From Phycisphaeraceae bacterium (GTDB taxonomy: Bacteria; Planctomycetota; Phycisphaerae; Phycisphaerales; Phycisphaeraceae): a DNA stretch of 9,956 nucleotides. Position numbers and translations under genes: made by a program. Every line of letters begins with the position of its first letter. Positions within the stretch are counted from its first letter, which is position 1. Shown here one piece after another: positions 1-7,013 of this stretch. Where the stretch lies: assembly GCA_028281215.1 (NCBI GenBank), contig JANQKH010000915.1, positions 1 to 9,956 on the forward strand. Reading direction: 5' to 3'. Under the pieces are notes generated by a model. It saw only the letters and a list, made by a program, of their open reading frames with translations. It ran no database searches and was not told where the DNA came from.

Positions 1-107
1 TTGTTGGCGGTGTCGGTGTTGAACGGCTCGTTGAAGAGCGCAGCTTGAGCGGACGCTGTGCAGACCACCAGCGCGACCGCCACGATCCAAGAATTGAACT
101 TAAACAT
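1..107 (-). CDS. Secreted protein of unknown function, N-terminal fragment
   Basis: Only 35 codons and two bases lie in the window; the gene continues past the left edge. The ATG at 105-107 is chosen over an in-frame ATG at 111-113 because GGAG (115-118) sits 6 nt upstream of the former and abuts the latter. The product begins MFKFNSWIVAVALVV and continues to CTASAQAA, a clear Sec signal peptide: a Lys near the start, a hydrophobic core and a small-residue cleavage site near residues 19-22. The mature start, LFNEPFNTDTAN, resembles the 'F-x-x-x-F-[ND]-T-D-T-x-A/N' opening of many planctomycete surface proteins with LamG or PEP-CTERM features. That resemblance is recollection, and the C-terminus that would show a sorting signal is outside the window. 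Export is well supported; the function is unknown. Confidence 0.72.
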   Translation of the reverse strand, partial: MFKFNSWIVAVALVVCTASAQAALFNEPFNTDTAN

Positions 108-152
108 TTCCATCTCCGGGTGAGGGGGTAATAAGAGCTATCAATTGCGTTA

Positions 153-180
153 TTTATACCACAGATTGATGGCGATCCAA
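153..180 (-). promoter_or_regulatory. Candidate sigma-70-type promoter for the secreted-protein gene
   Basis: On the minus strand, TTGGAT (175-180) and TATAAA (153-158) are separated by 16 nt, matching the -35/-10 layout of a housekeeping promoter. Predicted transcription would start around 145, giving a leader of about 40 nt before the ATG at 107. The surrounding bases are clearly more AT-rich than the genes. No operator is evident. Planctomycete promoter consensus is less well defined than that of E. coli, so this is a sequence match only. Confidence 0.45.
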
Positions 181-203
181 GCAGTTTTGCGTGACATTTT
201 ACA

Positions 204-231
204 GAAAAGTGCGATTTTCAGCCTGAAATCG
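204..231 (-). terminator. Weak terminator-like hairpin after rimO
   Basis: On the minus strand, just past the rimO stop, CGATTTCA pairs with TGAAAATCG around a GGC loop (212-231) with one bulged A. CAC and then TTTT follow (205-208 on the plus strand read as A's). The stem is about 8 bp and AT-rich and the U-tract is short, so this is a weak intrinsic terminator at best. Its position directly between rimO and the next promoter is what makes it plausible. Confidence 0.35.
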
Positions 232-235
232 AGGG

Positions 236-1792
236 TCAGACCACCGGCAAAGTCAACTTACGGGTCAATTCCTCGGTCGGCGTCGCGATCAGGTCGTACC
301 CGTCCGCCGCGGTGACTTTGCATCGCACCAGTTCGCCCGGCACCCGCGGGCCGCGCGACTGCACGTAAGTCACGCTGTCCACTTGGGGCGCCTGGTGATA
401 CGCCCGGCCGACATAGAGTTGGCCGCCATCGCTGACGCCCGTCGTTGCTTCGCCCCGCACGTTCGCTGCTTCGTCGATCAACACGTCCAACTCGACGCCC
501 GCTTCTGCCTGCGCTTCGTTCTGCTCGAAGGCAACGGTCTGTTGCGTGAGCATCAGTTCCTCCACGCGCGCGGCGATGACATCGTTCGGGATGGCGTCCC
601 CGTTGGCGTGCAGCGTGCCGGCGGGTGTCCCCGGCTCGGGCGAATAAGGAAACACGCCCATTGCATCGAAACCAAACGCGTCGACAAAGTCAACGAGTTC
701 GGCATGTTGTTCATCCGTCTCACCAGGGAAACCGCTGATGAAGGTAGTGCGGATGGCGATACCGGGGATGCGGTCGCGCAGTTTATCGAGCAATGTTTCG
801 ATCAGTTCGCGCGAGGTGTGGCGGCGCATGCGATTGAGCACGTCATCATTGATATGCTGGAGCGGCATGTCGATGTATTTGACGACATTACTGAGCCGGG
901 CGATGGCGTCGATCATCTGATCCGTAAAGCATGACGGATACGCATACATAAGTCGCAGCCACGCCCCGCCGCGCTGGTTCGCTTCGTTGTCGAGTGCTTC
1001 GAGCATCCCGACGAGACCGGCGCCGTAGCTGATGTCTTCGCCAAAGCTGGTGGTGTCCTGCCCGATGAGATTGAGCTCGAACGCGCCGTCGTTGAACAGT
1101 TCGCGCGCTTCGGCGGTGATGCGGTCAACCGGTTTGCTGCGCATTTTGCCGCGGATCGAGGGGATCGTGCAGAACGTGCAATTCTGGTTGCAGCCTTCGC
1201 TGATGCGCAGATACGCGTAATGTCGAGGCGTGAGACGTAGGCGGGCGGCGTCGGATTCAAAGTAACCCTTGCCGGCTTCGTCGTCCGATTCAATCCGGCG
1301 CGCCTGTTTGGCGATGGTTGCGTTCGCCGCGATGCTTGAATAAACCGGCAGGTCGGTTGCGACGTCGGTGGTCCGCTCGTCTGCCGATTCAGGGACGGCC
1401 GACCCGCGCACCGCCTGCACGATCCGATCACGGTCGAATACACCGATCAGCGCGTCGATGTCCGGGCACCAGTCGAGCATTTTCGCGCGGTGCCGTTGCA
1501 CAAGGCAGCCGGCGACGATCACACGCTTGCACGTGCCTTGTTGTTTCCGCTCGACAGCCTTGTTGATCTCTTCGATTGACTCGTCCTTCGACGCTTCAAG
1601 GAACCCACAGGTGTTCACGACAATCGCATCAGCGTTCGCTTCATCGCCGGTCAGCGTCAGTCCGTCCTCGACCAGCAGACCCAGCATTTTTTCGCTGTCG
1701 ACCAGATTTTTCGGACAGCCCAGACTGACAAACGCGACGGTGTTGACGGTGTCAGTAGCATCAGGCGAATTGGCAAGGGCAGAATCAGTCAT
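236..1792 (-). CDS. rimO: RimO, ribosomal protein S12 methylthiotransferase
   Basis: RimO is a radical-SAM enzyme that adds a methylthio group to a conserved aspartate of ribosomal protein S12, using two [4Fe-4S] clusters. The N-terminal methylthiotransferase domain shows VSLGCPKNLVDSE at residues 22-34 and its three cluster cysteines C26, C62 and C96. The radical-SAM motif GCNQNCTFC gives C201, C205 and C208. The last ~70 residues fit a TRAM domain. The VSLGCPKN-V/L-DSE signature and GFPGETDEQ favour RimO over the tRNA enzyme MiaB. At 518 residues it is longer than E. coli RimO (about 440). Most of the excess is a hydrophilic linker at about residues 130-190 plus an 18-residue N-terminal lead. 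The ATG at 1792 has no strong Shine-Dalgarno sequence, and no other start lies between it and the first motif. It diverges from the large gene at 1961. Confidence 0.95.
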   Translation of the reverse strand: MTDSALANSPDATDTVNTVAFVSLGCPKNLVDSEKMLGLLVEDGLTLTGDEANADAIVVNTCGFLEASKDESIEEINKAVERKQQGTCKRVIVAGCLVQRHRAKMLDWCPDIDALIGVFDRDRIVQAVRGSAVPESADERTTDVATDLPVYSSIAANATIAKQARRIESDDEAGKGYFESDAARLRLTPRHYAYLRISEGCNQNCTFCTIPSIRGKMRSKPVDRITAEARELFNDGAFELNLIGQDTTSFGEDISYGAGLVGMLEALDNEANQRGGAWLRLMYAYPSCFTDQMIDAIARLSNVVKYIDMPLQHINDDVLNRMRRHTSRELIETLLDKLRDRIPGIAIRTTFISGFPGETDEQHAELVDFVDAFGFDAMGVFPYSPEPGTPAGTLHANGDAIPNDVIAARVEELMLTQQTVAFEQNEAQAEAGVELDVLIDEAANVRGEATTGVSDGGQLYVGRAYHQAPQVDSVTYVQSRGPRVPGELVRCKVTAADGYDLIATPTEELTRKLTLPVV

Positions 1793-1906
1793 CGGGGTAG
1801 AAGCAGTGGCTAAGACGGCATGGCTTCTGTTTTGCGGGGATCAAAGATCGCTGTTCCGTGCGAACCATTTAACAGAGCAACCATCCTACGCCGGATAACC
1901 CTTCAC

Positions 1907-1940
1907 GTCATCTGTCGGTGACATGACAAGGTACGGTACC
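1907..1940. promoter_or_regulatory. Two adjacent dyads in the rimO / cytochrome divergent region
   Basis: The first dyad (1907-1927) pairs GTCA with TGAC outside and TGTC with GACA inside, around a GGT loop and with a 2-nt bulge on the left arm. The second is a perfect GGTAC-G-GTACC palindrome at 1930-1940. Their centres are about 18 bp apart, and they end 10 bp before the GGAG (1950-1953) that serves the gene starting at 1961. They could be operator half-sites or a leader hairpin. I found no convincing -35/-10 pair for either divergent gene in 1793-1960. Confidence 0.3.
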
Positions 1941-1960
1941 ATGCGTATTGGAGATCACCC

Positions 1961-4900
1961 ATGCACCGGCTCATTTGCTTTGTTCTCGTCGTTCAGATTC
2001 ACGCTGTCGCATTCGCGGAAGATTGGAAGGTTGTTACCGCACCGGTCAAGCCGACAAGCATCTCGGAATCCAAGGGCGGTGTTGCATGGTATCGTTGTTA
2101 TGCGAAGGTGCCGAACCTATGGATTCCGCCCGGTAGGCCGCTGTGGAGTGAATCGGTCACGCTGACCGTCGGTCCCGTCGCTGACGCGTATGAAGTGTTC
2201 ATCAACGGCCGTAAGATTGAATCGCTCGGCACGTTCGCGCCCGACGCCAAACCGCATGACAAAAAGGTCAATCGCATTAAGGTGCCGCCGGGCAGTCTGC
2301 TCAAAAGCAAATACAACGCGATAGCAATCCGGGTGTACCACGCCAAAGGCAGCGCGGCGATGCGCGGTGACAATCCACCCGTGCTCGCAGGCTATTTTCT
2401 CGAAACAAAACTGACGCAGTGGCAGTTCCGGGCTGGTGATGATGCGAAATTCGCCGGGCAAGCGTTGAACGCCAAACCGAAAGCCGCGGCGTTCGATCAA
2501 TTCACGGAGGCAAACACCGCCCTGCGCCGGCCCGACATTCTGCGCGGCGGGCCGAAACTGTCACCGGCCGAATCGTTCAAGACCATGAAGGTCGCCGACG
2601 ACCTGATTCTCGAACAAGTCCTCACCGAGCCATTGATCGCCCAACCGCTCGACATGAAGTTCGACGAGCGCGGCCGACTCTGGGTCGTGCAGTACCGGCA
2701 GTATCCCTACCCCGAAGGTCTGAACATGGTCAGCCGGGATAAGTATTACCGCGCGGTGTATGACAAGGTTCCCGCCGCGCCGCCCAACCACACGCGCGGC
2801 GCCGATCGCATCACCATTCACGAAGATACCGACGGCGACGGTAAATACGACAAGCACAAGACCTTCGTCGACGGTTTGAACATCGCCTCGTCCATCGCCA
2901 TCGGCCGTGGCGGCGTGTTCGTGCTCAATCCGCCTTACCTGCTGTTCTATCCCGATAGCAACCGCGACGACAAACCAGACGGCGATCCGCAAGTCTTGCT
3001 TGAGGGCTTTGGTCTCGAAGATACGCACTCGGTGGTCAACAGTCTGACCTGGGGCCCGGACGGCTGGCTTTACTTCGCCGACGGAAGCACGACCGCGTCG
3101 CAGGTGAAGCGGCCGGGTACCGATGACAAACCGATCTACCTCGAAGGCCCGGGCGTCTGGCGATATCACCCGGAAACGAAGCGTTACGAATTGTTCGCCG
3201 AGGGCGGCGGCAATGCGTTTGATCTTGAGTTCGATGCCAAGGGCAACCTGTTCACCGGTCACAACGGCGGCAACACGCGCGGCTTTCACTACCGGCAGGG
3301 CGGACACTACCTGCGCGGCGGTTCCAACAAATACGGCCCGCGCGCCAACCCCTACACGTTCGGCTACCTGCCGCAGATGAAAACCGAGCGACCCATCTCA
3401 CGCTTCACCCACGCGACGGTGCTCTATGAAAGCGACGGCTTGCCCGCACGCTATCGCGATCACTGGTTCTGCGCCGACCCGCTGCACCGCAACATCGTGC
3501 TCGCCAGACACCTGCCCCACGGCTCAACGTTTCAAACCGCCGACCAGGGATTTCCACTCGCCGGCAACGACCCCGCATTCCGGCCGGTCGCGATCGACGT
3601 CGGCCCGGACGGCGCGATCTACATCGCCGACTTCTACGAATACTTCATCGCTCACGGCCAGCACTTTCAAGGACAGATCGATCCCAACACCGGTCGCATT
3701 TATCGACTGCGAGGCAAGGGGATGAAGCCATCTAAGATGCCGGACCTGCGAAAGAAGAGCACTGCTGATCTTCTCGCATTGCTCAGCAGCAAGAACAAGC
3801 GCCTGCGCCAGATCGTTCAGCGCGTACTCGCTGATCGGAAGGATGAGAAGGTGATTCCAACGCTGCGGCAACTACTTAAGAAGGAACGCGGGCAACTTCA
3901 GCTCGAAGCGCTTTGGGCATTGCATGCTTCAGGCGGGTTTGGTGAAGATGTGCTTCAGTTGAAGCAGAGTGACACGGATGTTCGAAGTTGGGCCATTCGG
4001 CTGGTCGGTGATCAACCAATCAAGTCAGCGGAGACGCTTAAGTGGTTGTCCATGCGTTCAGTCTTTGAGGAAGATCCGACAGTTCTTGCGCAGTGTGCGG
4101 CGACTTCCCATCGTGTTCCCCCGTGGGTGGCTGACCAACTGATTGCCGGCTGTTTGAGTAAGGACGAAGGCCATCACGATCCGCACTTGCCACTGATGAT
4201 CTGGTTCGCCATTGAAGTTCGATGCGGCGCGGATGGCGATTCGGTCGTTGACCTGTTTCGCGACTCATTTCGGAAAACCGCTCCCGCTTGGTCAAACAAA
4301 ATAGTTACCGACTACATGCTCGAACGCATCATGCGCCGTTTCGCGGCGACCGGCCGACGGGATGATCTCAAACGTTGCGCAAAACTGCTCGCACTCGCAC
4401 CAACAGAAGAACACCGCGCGATCCTCATGCGCGGCTTCGAGCTTGCCTACAAGGGTCGCCCACTCACCAACCTGCCCGACGAACTGGCCAAGGAATTGGC
4501 GAAGGAAGGTGGGGCCAACCTCGTCCTGCGTGTGCGGCTGGCGGATCAAAAGGCCGTCGCCGATGCCGTGAAGCGTATCGCTGATTCCAAAGCGCCGACC
4601 GAGGAACGGCTCGCGCTGTTGCGCACCTTCGGTGAGGTCGAAACAGCTGAGGCCGTCCCCGCAATGCTGGCGCTGGTGAAATCGAAGCAAGTCGATCCGT
4701 TACGCAGTGCTGCGATCAATTCACTGGCGGCGTTTGATCAACCGGCGATCGGCAAGGCGATCGCTCAGTTGTATTCCACGTTGCCGGCCGATGTGCGCAC
4801 CACCGCGCGCTCGGCCCTGTCGAGCCGACCGGCGTGGGCGGCGGCGTTGTTGCAACAGATTGACGCCGGCAAGGCCAGTAAGGCCGCGTTCGAGCCCGAC

Positions 4901-5476
4901 ATCATCGCCCGGCTGCGTCTGCACAAGGATCACAAACTCGCGGCCCTCGTTACGAAACACTTTCCGCGTCAGGCCGCCATCACCGATACCGACGCGCGGA
5001 AGGAAATCGATCGCATCAAAGCCATCGTCACCGGTGCGGGCAAGCAGGGCGAACCGGTCGGCAACCCGTACGTCGGTCGCAAACTGTACCTGCAACGCTG
5101 CGGCGCGTGTCACACGCTCTATTCTGAAGGCGGCCGCATCGGCCCCGACCTGACGCCTTACCAGCGCGATGACCTGAACACAATGCTCGTTTCCATCATC
5201 AACCCGAGCGCCGAAATCCGTGAAGGCTTTGAGAACATGCTCGTTGAAACCAAGGACGACCGCCGCGTCAGCGGGTTCTTTGTTGACCGCGATGAACACG
5301 TCGTCGTTCTCCGCGGCCTGGACGGCCAAAACGTGACGATCAAACAAAACAACGTCGACCACATCCGCTCCATGGGCAGTTCCCTGATGCCCGCCGGCCT
5401 GCTCATGGGATTAAACGATCAAGCCATCCGCGACCTGTTCGCCTATCTGCGCAGCGCCCAACCGATTGCTCGGTGA
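1961..5476 (+). CDS. Secreted PVC-type dehydrogenase with HEAT-like repeats and heme domain
   Basis: Probable periplasmic or surface oxidoreductase; the substrate is unknown. The start is supported by GGAG (1950-1953) 7 nt upstream. Residues 1-19 are a signal peptide (cleavage after AFA, before ED). Residues ~20-150 look like a galactose-binding-type beta-sandwich (VFINGRKI, NAIAIRVYHAKG). Residues ~195-580 match the 'putative membrane-bound dehydrogenase' propeller of PVC bacteria. This part carries two Asp-rich calcium-loop-like segments, DTDGDGKYD (289-297) and D332-D340, and repeated DVGPDGAIYIADF-type blades. Residues ~590-1015 are HEAT-like helical repeats. The C-terminus (from ~1030) is the Pirellula/Verrucomicrobium-type heme domain: C1047-G-A-C1050-H1051, then GGRIGPDLT, NPSAEIREGFEN and the conserved SSLMPAGL (M1143). 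There is no membrane helix beyond the signal peptide. DUF1501/DUF1553-type partners often seen near such proteins are absent here. The family call is firm; the reaction is unknown. Confidence 0.9.
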   Translation: MHRLICFVLVVQIHAVAFAEDWKVVTAPVKPTSISESKGGVAWYRCYAKVPNLWIPPGRPLWSESVTLTVGPVADAYEVFINGRKIESLGTFAPDAKPHDKKVNRIKVPPGSLLKSKYNAIAIRVYHAKGSAAMRGDNPPVLAGYFLETKLTQWQFRAGDDAKFAGQALNAKPKAAAFDQFTEANTALRRPDILRGGPKLSPAESFKTMKVADDLILEQVLTEPLIAQPLDMKFDERGRLWVVQYRQYPYPEGLNMVSRDKYYRAVYDKVPAAPPNHTRGADRITIHEDTDGDGKYDKHKTFVDGLNIASSIAIGRGGVFVLNPPYLLFYPDSNRDDKPDGDPQVLLEGFGLEDTHSVVNSLTWGPDGWLYFADGSTTASQVKRPGTDDKPIYLEGPGVWRYHPETKRYELFAEGGGNAFDLEFDAKGNLFTGHNGGNTRGFHYRQGGHYLRGGSNKYGPRANPYTFGYLPQMKTERPISRFTHATVLYESDGLPARYRDHWFCADPLHRNIVLARHLPHGSTFQTADQGFPLAGNDPAFRPVAIDVGPDGAIYIADFYEYFIAHGQHFQGQIDPNTGRIYRLRGKGMKPSKMPDLRKKSTADLLALLSSKNKRLRQIVQRVLADRKDEKVIPTLRQLLKKERGQLQLEALWALHASGGFGEDVLQLKQSDTDVRSWAIRLVGDQPIKSAETLKWLSMRSVFEEDPTVLAQCAATSHRVPPWVADQLIAGCLSKDEGHHDPHLPLMIWFAIEVRCGADGDSVVDLFRDSFRKTAPAWSNKIVTDYMLERIMRRFAATGRRDDLKRCAKLLALAPTEEHRAILMRGFELAYKGRPLTNLPDELAKELAKEGGANLVLRVRLADQKAVADAVKRIADSKAPTEERLALLRTFGEVETAEAVPAMLALVKSKQVDPLRSAAINSLAAFDQPAIGKAIAQLYSTLPADVRTTARSALSSRPAWAAALLQQIDAGKASKAAFEPDIIARLRLHKDHKLAALVTKHFPRQAAITDTDARKEIDRIKAIVTGAGKQGEPVGNPYVGRKLYLQRCGACHTLYSEGGRIGPDLTPYQRDDLNTMLVSIINPSAEIREGFENMLVETKDDRRVSGFFVDRDEHVVVLRGLDGQNVTIKQNNVDHIRSMGSSLMPAGLLMGLNDQAIRDLFAYLRSAQPIAR

Positions 5477-5485
5477 GGGTGGTCC

Positions 5486-5712
5486 TTTTTCACGGAGGTC
5501 ACGGAGATTTGGAGGGCACAGAGGAGAGAAAATGAGGTGTTGGATGGTTGGCGTTGAGGGTGAAATTGTTCGTGTTGCGTGATATCGAACCCTGGTGTTA
5601 AATCAATGAAGTCACATGCCAGTTTGCACGCGTACCCATTTCAATTCAATATTCTTTTCCCCTCCCCTGGTTTTCTCCGTGACCTCCAAATCTCCGTGCC
5701 CTCCGTGGAAAA
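5486..5712. repeat. Long imperfect inverted repeat of CACGGAG-type units
   Basis: The left arm 5486-5523 and the right arm 5675-5712 are reverse complements at 34 of 38 positions by hand alignment, separated by 151 nt. Each arm carries three short direct units, CACGGAGG, CACGGAGATTTGGAGG and CAC[AG]GAG. The element lies in a 335-bp gap (5477-5811) with no convincing gene. The core between the arms is unremarkable apart from an AT-rich patch (5640-5657) that gives a poor promoter match, TTGCAC (5624-5629) to CAATAT (5647-5652). No transposase, target-site duplication or U-tract terminator is evident. From memory, similar CAC[AG]GAG tracts occur as dispersed intergenic repeats in many environmental bacterial genomes; I cannot verify this here. 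It could be a palindromic non-autonomous element or an RNA hairpin between the flanking genes. Confidence 0.8.
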
Positions 5713-5737
5713 CGATCTCACCAAACCCACCTCCAAC

Positions 5738-5780
5738 TCGGTGGCCTCGGTGTTCAACCCAAGCCACCAGAGACACCGGA
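5738..5780. repeat. Smaller imperfect hairpin of CTCGGTG-type units
   Basis: TCGGTGGCCTCGGTG (5738-5752) is nearly the reverse complement of CACCAGAGACACCGGA (5765-5780), with two single-base gaps and a mismatch, around a 12-nt spacer. Its units (CGGTG, CCTCGGTG) resemble those of the larger inverted repeat just upstream, so both probably belong to one repeat-rich patch. It ends about 30 bp before the thioesterase start. Confidence 0.55.
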
Positions 5781-5811
5781 CAGCGCAGCGCCTGCCCGCT
5801 ACACTGTGCCC

Positions 5812-6309
5812 ATGGCTTATGAGTTCAAAGTTCGCAGGCTCGTTGAGTTTTCTGAAACCGACATGGCGGGCATTGTGCATTTCACGAATTTTTTCCGCTA
5901 CATGGAGCAGGCGGAACATGCGTTTTATCGTGAACTGGGCATGTCGGTGATGATGACCGATGACGCGAACGCCGGCCGCACGATCAGTTGGCCTCGCATC
6001 AGCGCGCGTTGTGATTACAAGCGACCGTTGCGGTTCGAAGACGAATTCGAAATCCACCTGCTGGTGCGCAAGAAAAACGCCAAGTCACTGAACCTGCGTT
6101 TTGTGTTTTGCAAAGTATCGTCGGCGCAAGGTCGCGAGGGCGGGGCGTCTGAAAACGAAGGAGCAGAACTCGTTGCAATCGGCGAGTTGGCGGTCGTTTG
6201 CGTGTCGAAGGATAATGACGGGTCGATGACATCGATTGAAATCCCGCCGCACATCGCTGATCGGATCGACGAAGCGCCGGCGGAATTGTTTGAAGAGGAT
6301 CAGTTATGA
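5812..6309 (+). CDS. Acyl-CoA thioesterase, 4HBT / YbgC-like hotdog fold
   Basis: Predicted cytosolic enzyme hydrolysing an acyl- or aryl-CoA thioester; the substrate is unknown. The 165-residue product fits the single-hotdog length of the family. Its N-terminal signature is VEFSETDMAGIVHFTNFFRY followed by MEQAEHAF. D17 aligns with the catalytic aspartate of the 4-hydroxybenzoyl-CoA thioesterase / YbgC family, and H23, N26 and E32 sit on the active-site helix. CDYKRPLRFEDEFEI is the usual central strand pattern. A Gly/Glu-rich loop around residues 104-121 looks like a small insertion. I prefer ATG 5812 to the in-frame GTG at 5806; neither has a good Shine-Dalgarno sequence. The stop overlaps the next gene's start (ATGA), implying translational coupling, so its role may be tied to that membrane protein and the CoA ligase after it. 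Confidence 0.88.
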   Translation: MAYEFKVRRLVEFSETDMAGIVHFTNFFRYMEQAEHAFYRELGMSVMMTDDANAGRTISWPRISARCDYKRPLRFEDEFEIHLLVRKKNAKSLNLRFVFCKVSSAQGREGGASENEGAELVAIGELAVVCVSKDNDGSMTSIEIPPHIADRIDEAPAELFEEDQL

Positions 6310-6971
6310 CAGTTGCAACGGGTTCCTCGTCGGGCGGCGGCATGATGTGGCTTGTATTCGCCTTGCTCGTCGTTGTCTTCTGGGGTTGCTACGGCGTGGC
6401 GATGCACAAGGCGAGCGTCTCCATGAAACCCCCGAAAAACTCGGGGATCAGCGACCCGCACTTCCGATACAAAGCCTACATCTTCGTCGGCGTGGCGTAT
6501 GTCGGTGTGGCGATCATTGCGCCACTAATTATTCTCGCCACCTCGTCCGGCGCGTCGTGGAGTTTCCCGTCCAAAGGCATTTGGTTTTCGTTGCTGGCAG
6601 GCACATTGGGCGCGTTCGGCGCTTTCTTTGTCCTGTCCGCTATGGGGGCGGTGAGTTCGCCACGAATGATCCCGGCGGTGATGTGCGTGGTGTTCGGCGG
6701 TGCGCCGATTGTGAATGCCGTTGTGGCGTTGTTGATTCATCCGCCCGAGAAAGGGTGGGGTTCGATCAATCCGCTGTTCTGGCTTGGCATTGTGATTGCC
6801 GTCGTCGGCGTGTCGATGGTGACAGCGTTCAAACCATCGGACAGTTCAAGTCCGCCGGCGAAACCCTCGCCTCAAGTCGAAGCAGCAGCAGCGCCGACAG
6901 CCAGCGCGCTTGTCGAGGATTCTTCGACTGGTGCGGACGACACCGACACGTTGAATGGCGATGCGTCTTGA
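6306..6971 (+). CDS. Five-helix membrane protein, possibly a half-size DMT/EamA-like transporter
   Basis: The 221-residue product has predicted membrane helices at about 14-34, 56-78, 91-112, 120-144 and 156-175. They are rich in Gly, Ala and Val, as in the drug/metabolite transporter superfamily. FWGCYGVAMHKAS at the end of helix 1 and the GAFGAFFVLSAMGAVSSPRMIP block resemble EamA-type sequences, but a standard EamA protein has ten helices. This would be a half-size version that has to dimerise, or a different family. Residues ~176-221 form a polar Pro/Ser/Ala then acidic tail, probably disordered. The ATG overlaps the thioesterase stop (ATGA), and GAGG (6295-6298) sits 7 nt upstream, so translation is probably coupled. 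A transporter role is inference from topology and operon position. Confidence 0.75.
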   Translation: MTVATGSSSGGGMMWLVFALLVVVFWGCYGVAMHKASVSMKPPKNSGISDPHFRYKAYIFVGVAYVGVAIIAPLIILATSSGASWSFPSKGIWFSLLAGTLGAFGAFFVLSAMGAVSSPRMIPAVMCVVFGGAPIVNAVVALLIHPPEKGWGSINPLFWLGIVIAVVGVSMVTAFKPSDSSSPPAKPSPQVEAAAAPTASALVEDSSTGADDTDTLNGDAS

Positions 6972-6997
6972 TTCCCCTCCATCAAGGGAGGTGAATC
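6970..6997. repeat. 28-bp imperfect palindrome across the membrane-protein stop codon
   Basis: GATTC (6970-6974) pairs with GAATC (6993-6997), and CCTCC (6976-6980) pairs with GGAGG (6987-6991). One C/T mismatch separates the stems and the loop is ATCAAG. The left arm includes the last two bases of the TGA stop (6969-6971). The right arm contains GGAGGTGA, a near-ideal Shine-Dalgarno sequence that the hairpin would hide. An A-run follows rather than a U-tract, so it is not an intrinsic terminator for the plus strand. It may affect translation of the ligase at 7014 or RNA stability, or it may be a dispersed palindrome. Confidence 0.6.
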
Positions 6998-7013
6998 AAA
7001 AACAGTCTCACTC

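Noticed and set aside
181..197. Sigma-54-type promoter for the left-edge secreted-protein gene
   Set aside because: Minus-strand TGTCAC followed by CTGC has the wrong spacing for the GG-N10-GC core by one base and lacks the GG.
2561..3307. 248-codon open frame on the minus strand inside the large gene
   Set aside because: It is antisense to strongly conserved propeller sequence, has no recognisable motif, and is a by-product of GC-rich codon use on the plus strand.
5461..5490. Intrinsic terminator after the large gene (T-run at 5486-5490)
   Set aside because: The only hairpin before the T-run is ACCG/CGGT, with a 4-bp stem located too far upstream. The T-run is better explained as the tip of the inverted-repeat arm.
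5486..5780. Possible CRISPR-like array
   Set aside because: The repeated units are only 7-16 nt, irregular in spacing and arranged as inverted arms, with no uniform spacers and no cas genes nearby.
5806..5811. GTG start giving the thioesterase two extra residues
   Set aside because: The ATG at 5812 fits the family N-terminus, and the GTG has no supporting ribosome site.
5579..5950. Plus-strand and minus-strand open frames across the repeat gap into the thioesterase
   Set aside because: Their residues come from translating the CACGGAG repeat (for example TEGTEIWR on the minus strand) and then the wrong frame of the thioesterase. Such repeats often yield false gene calls.
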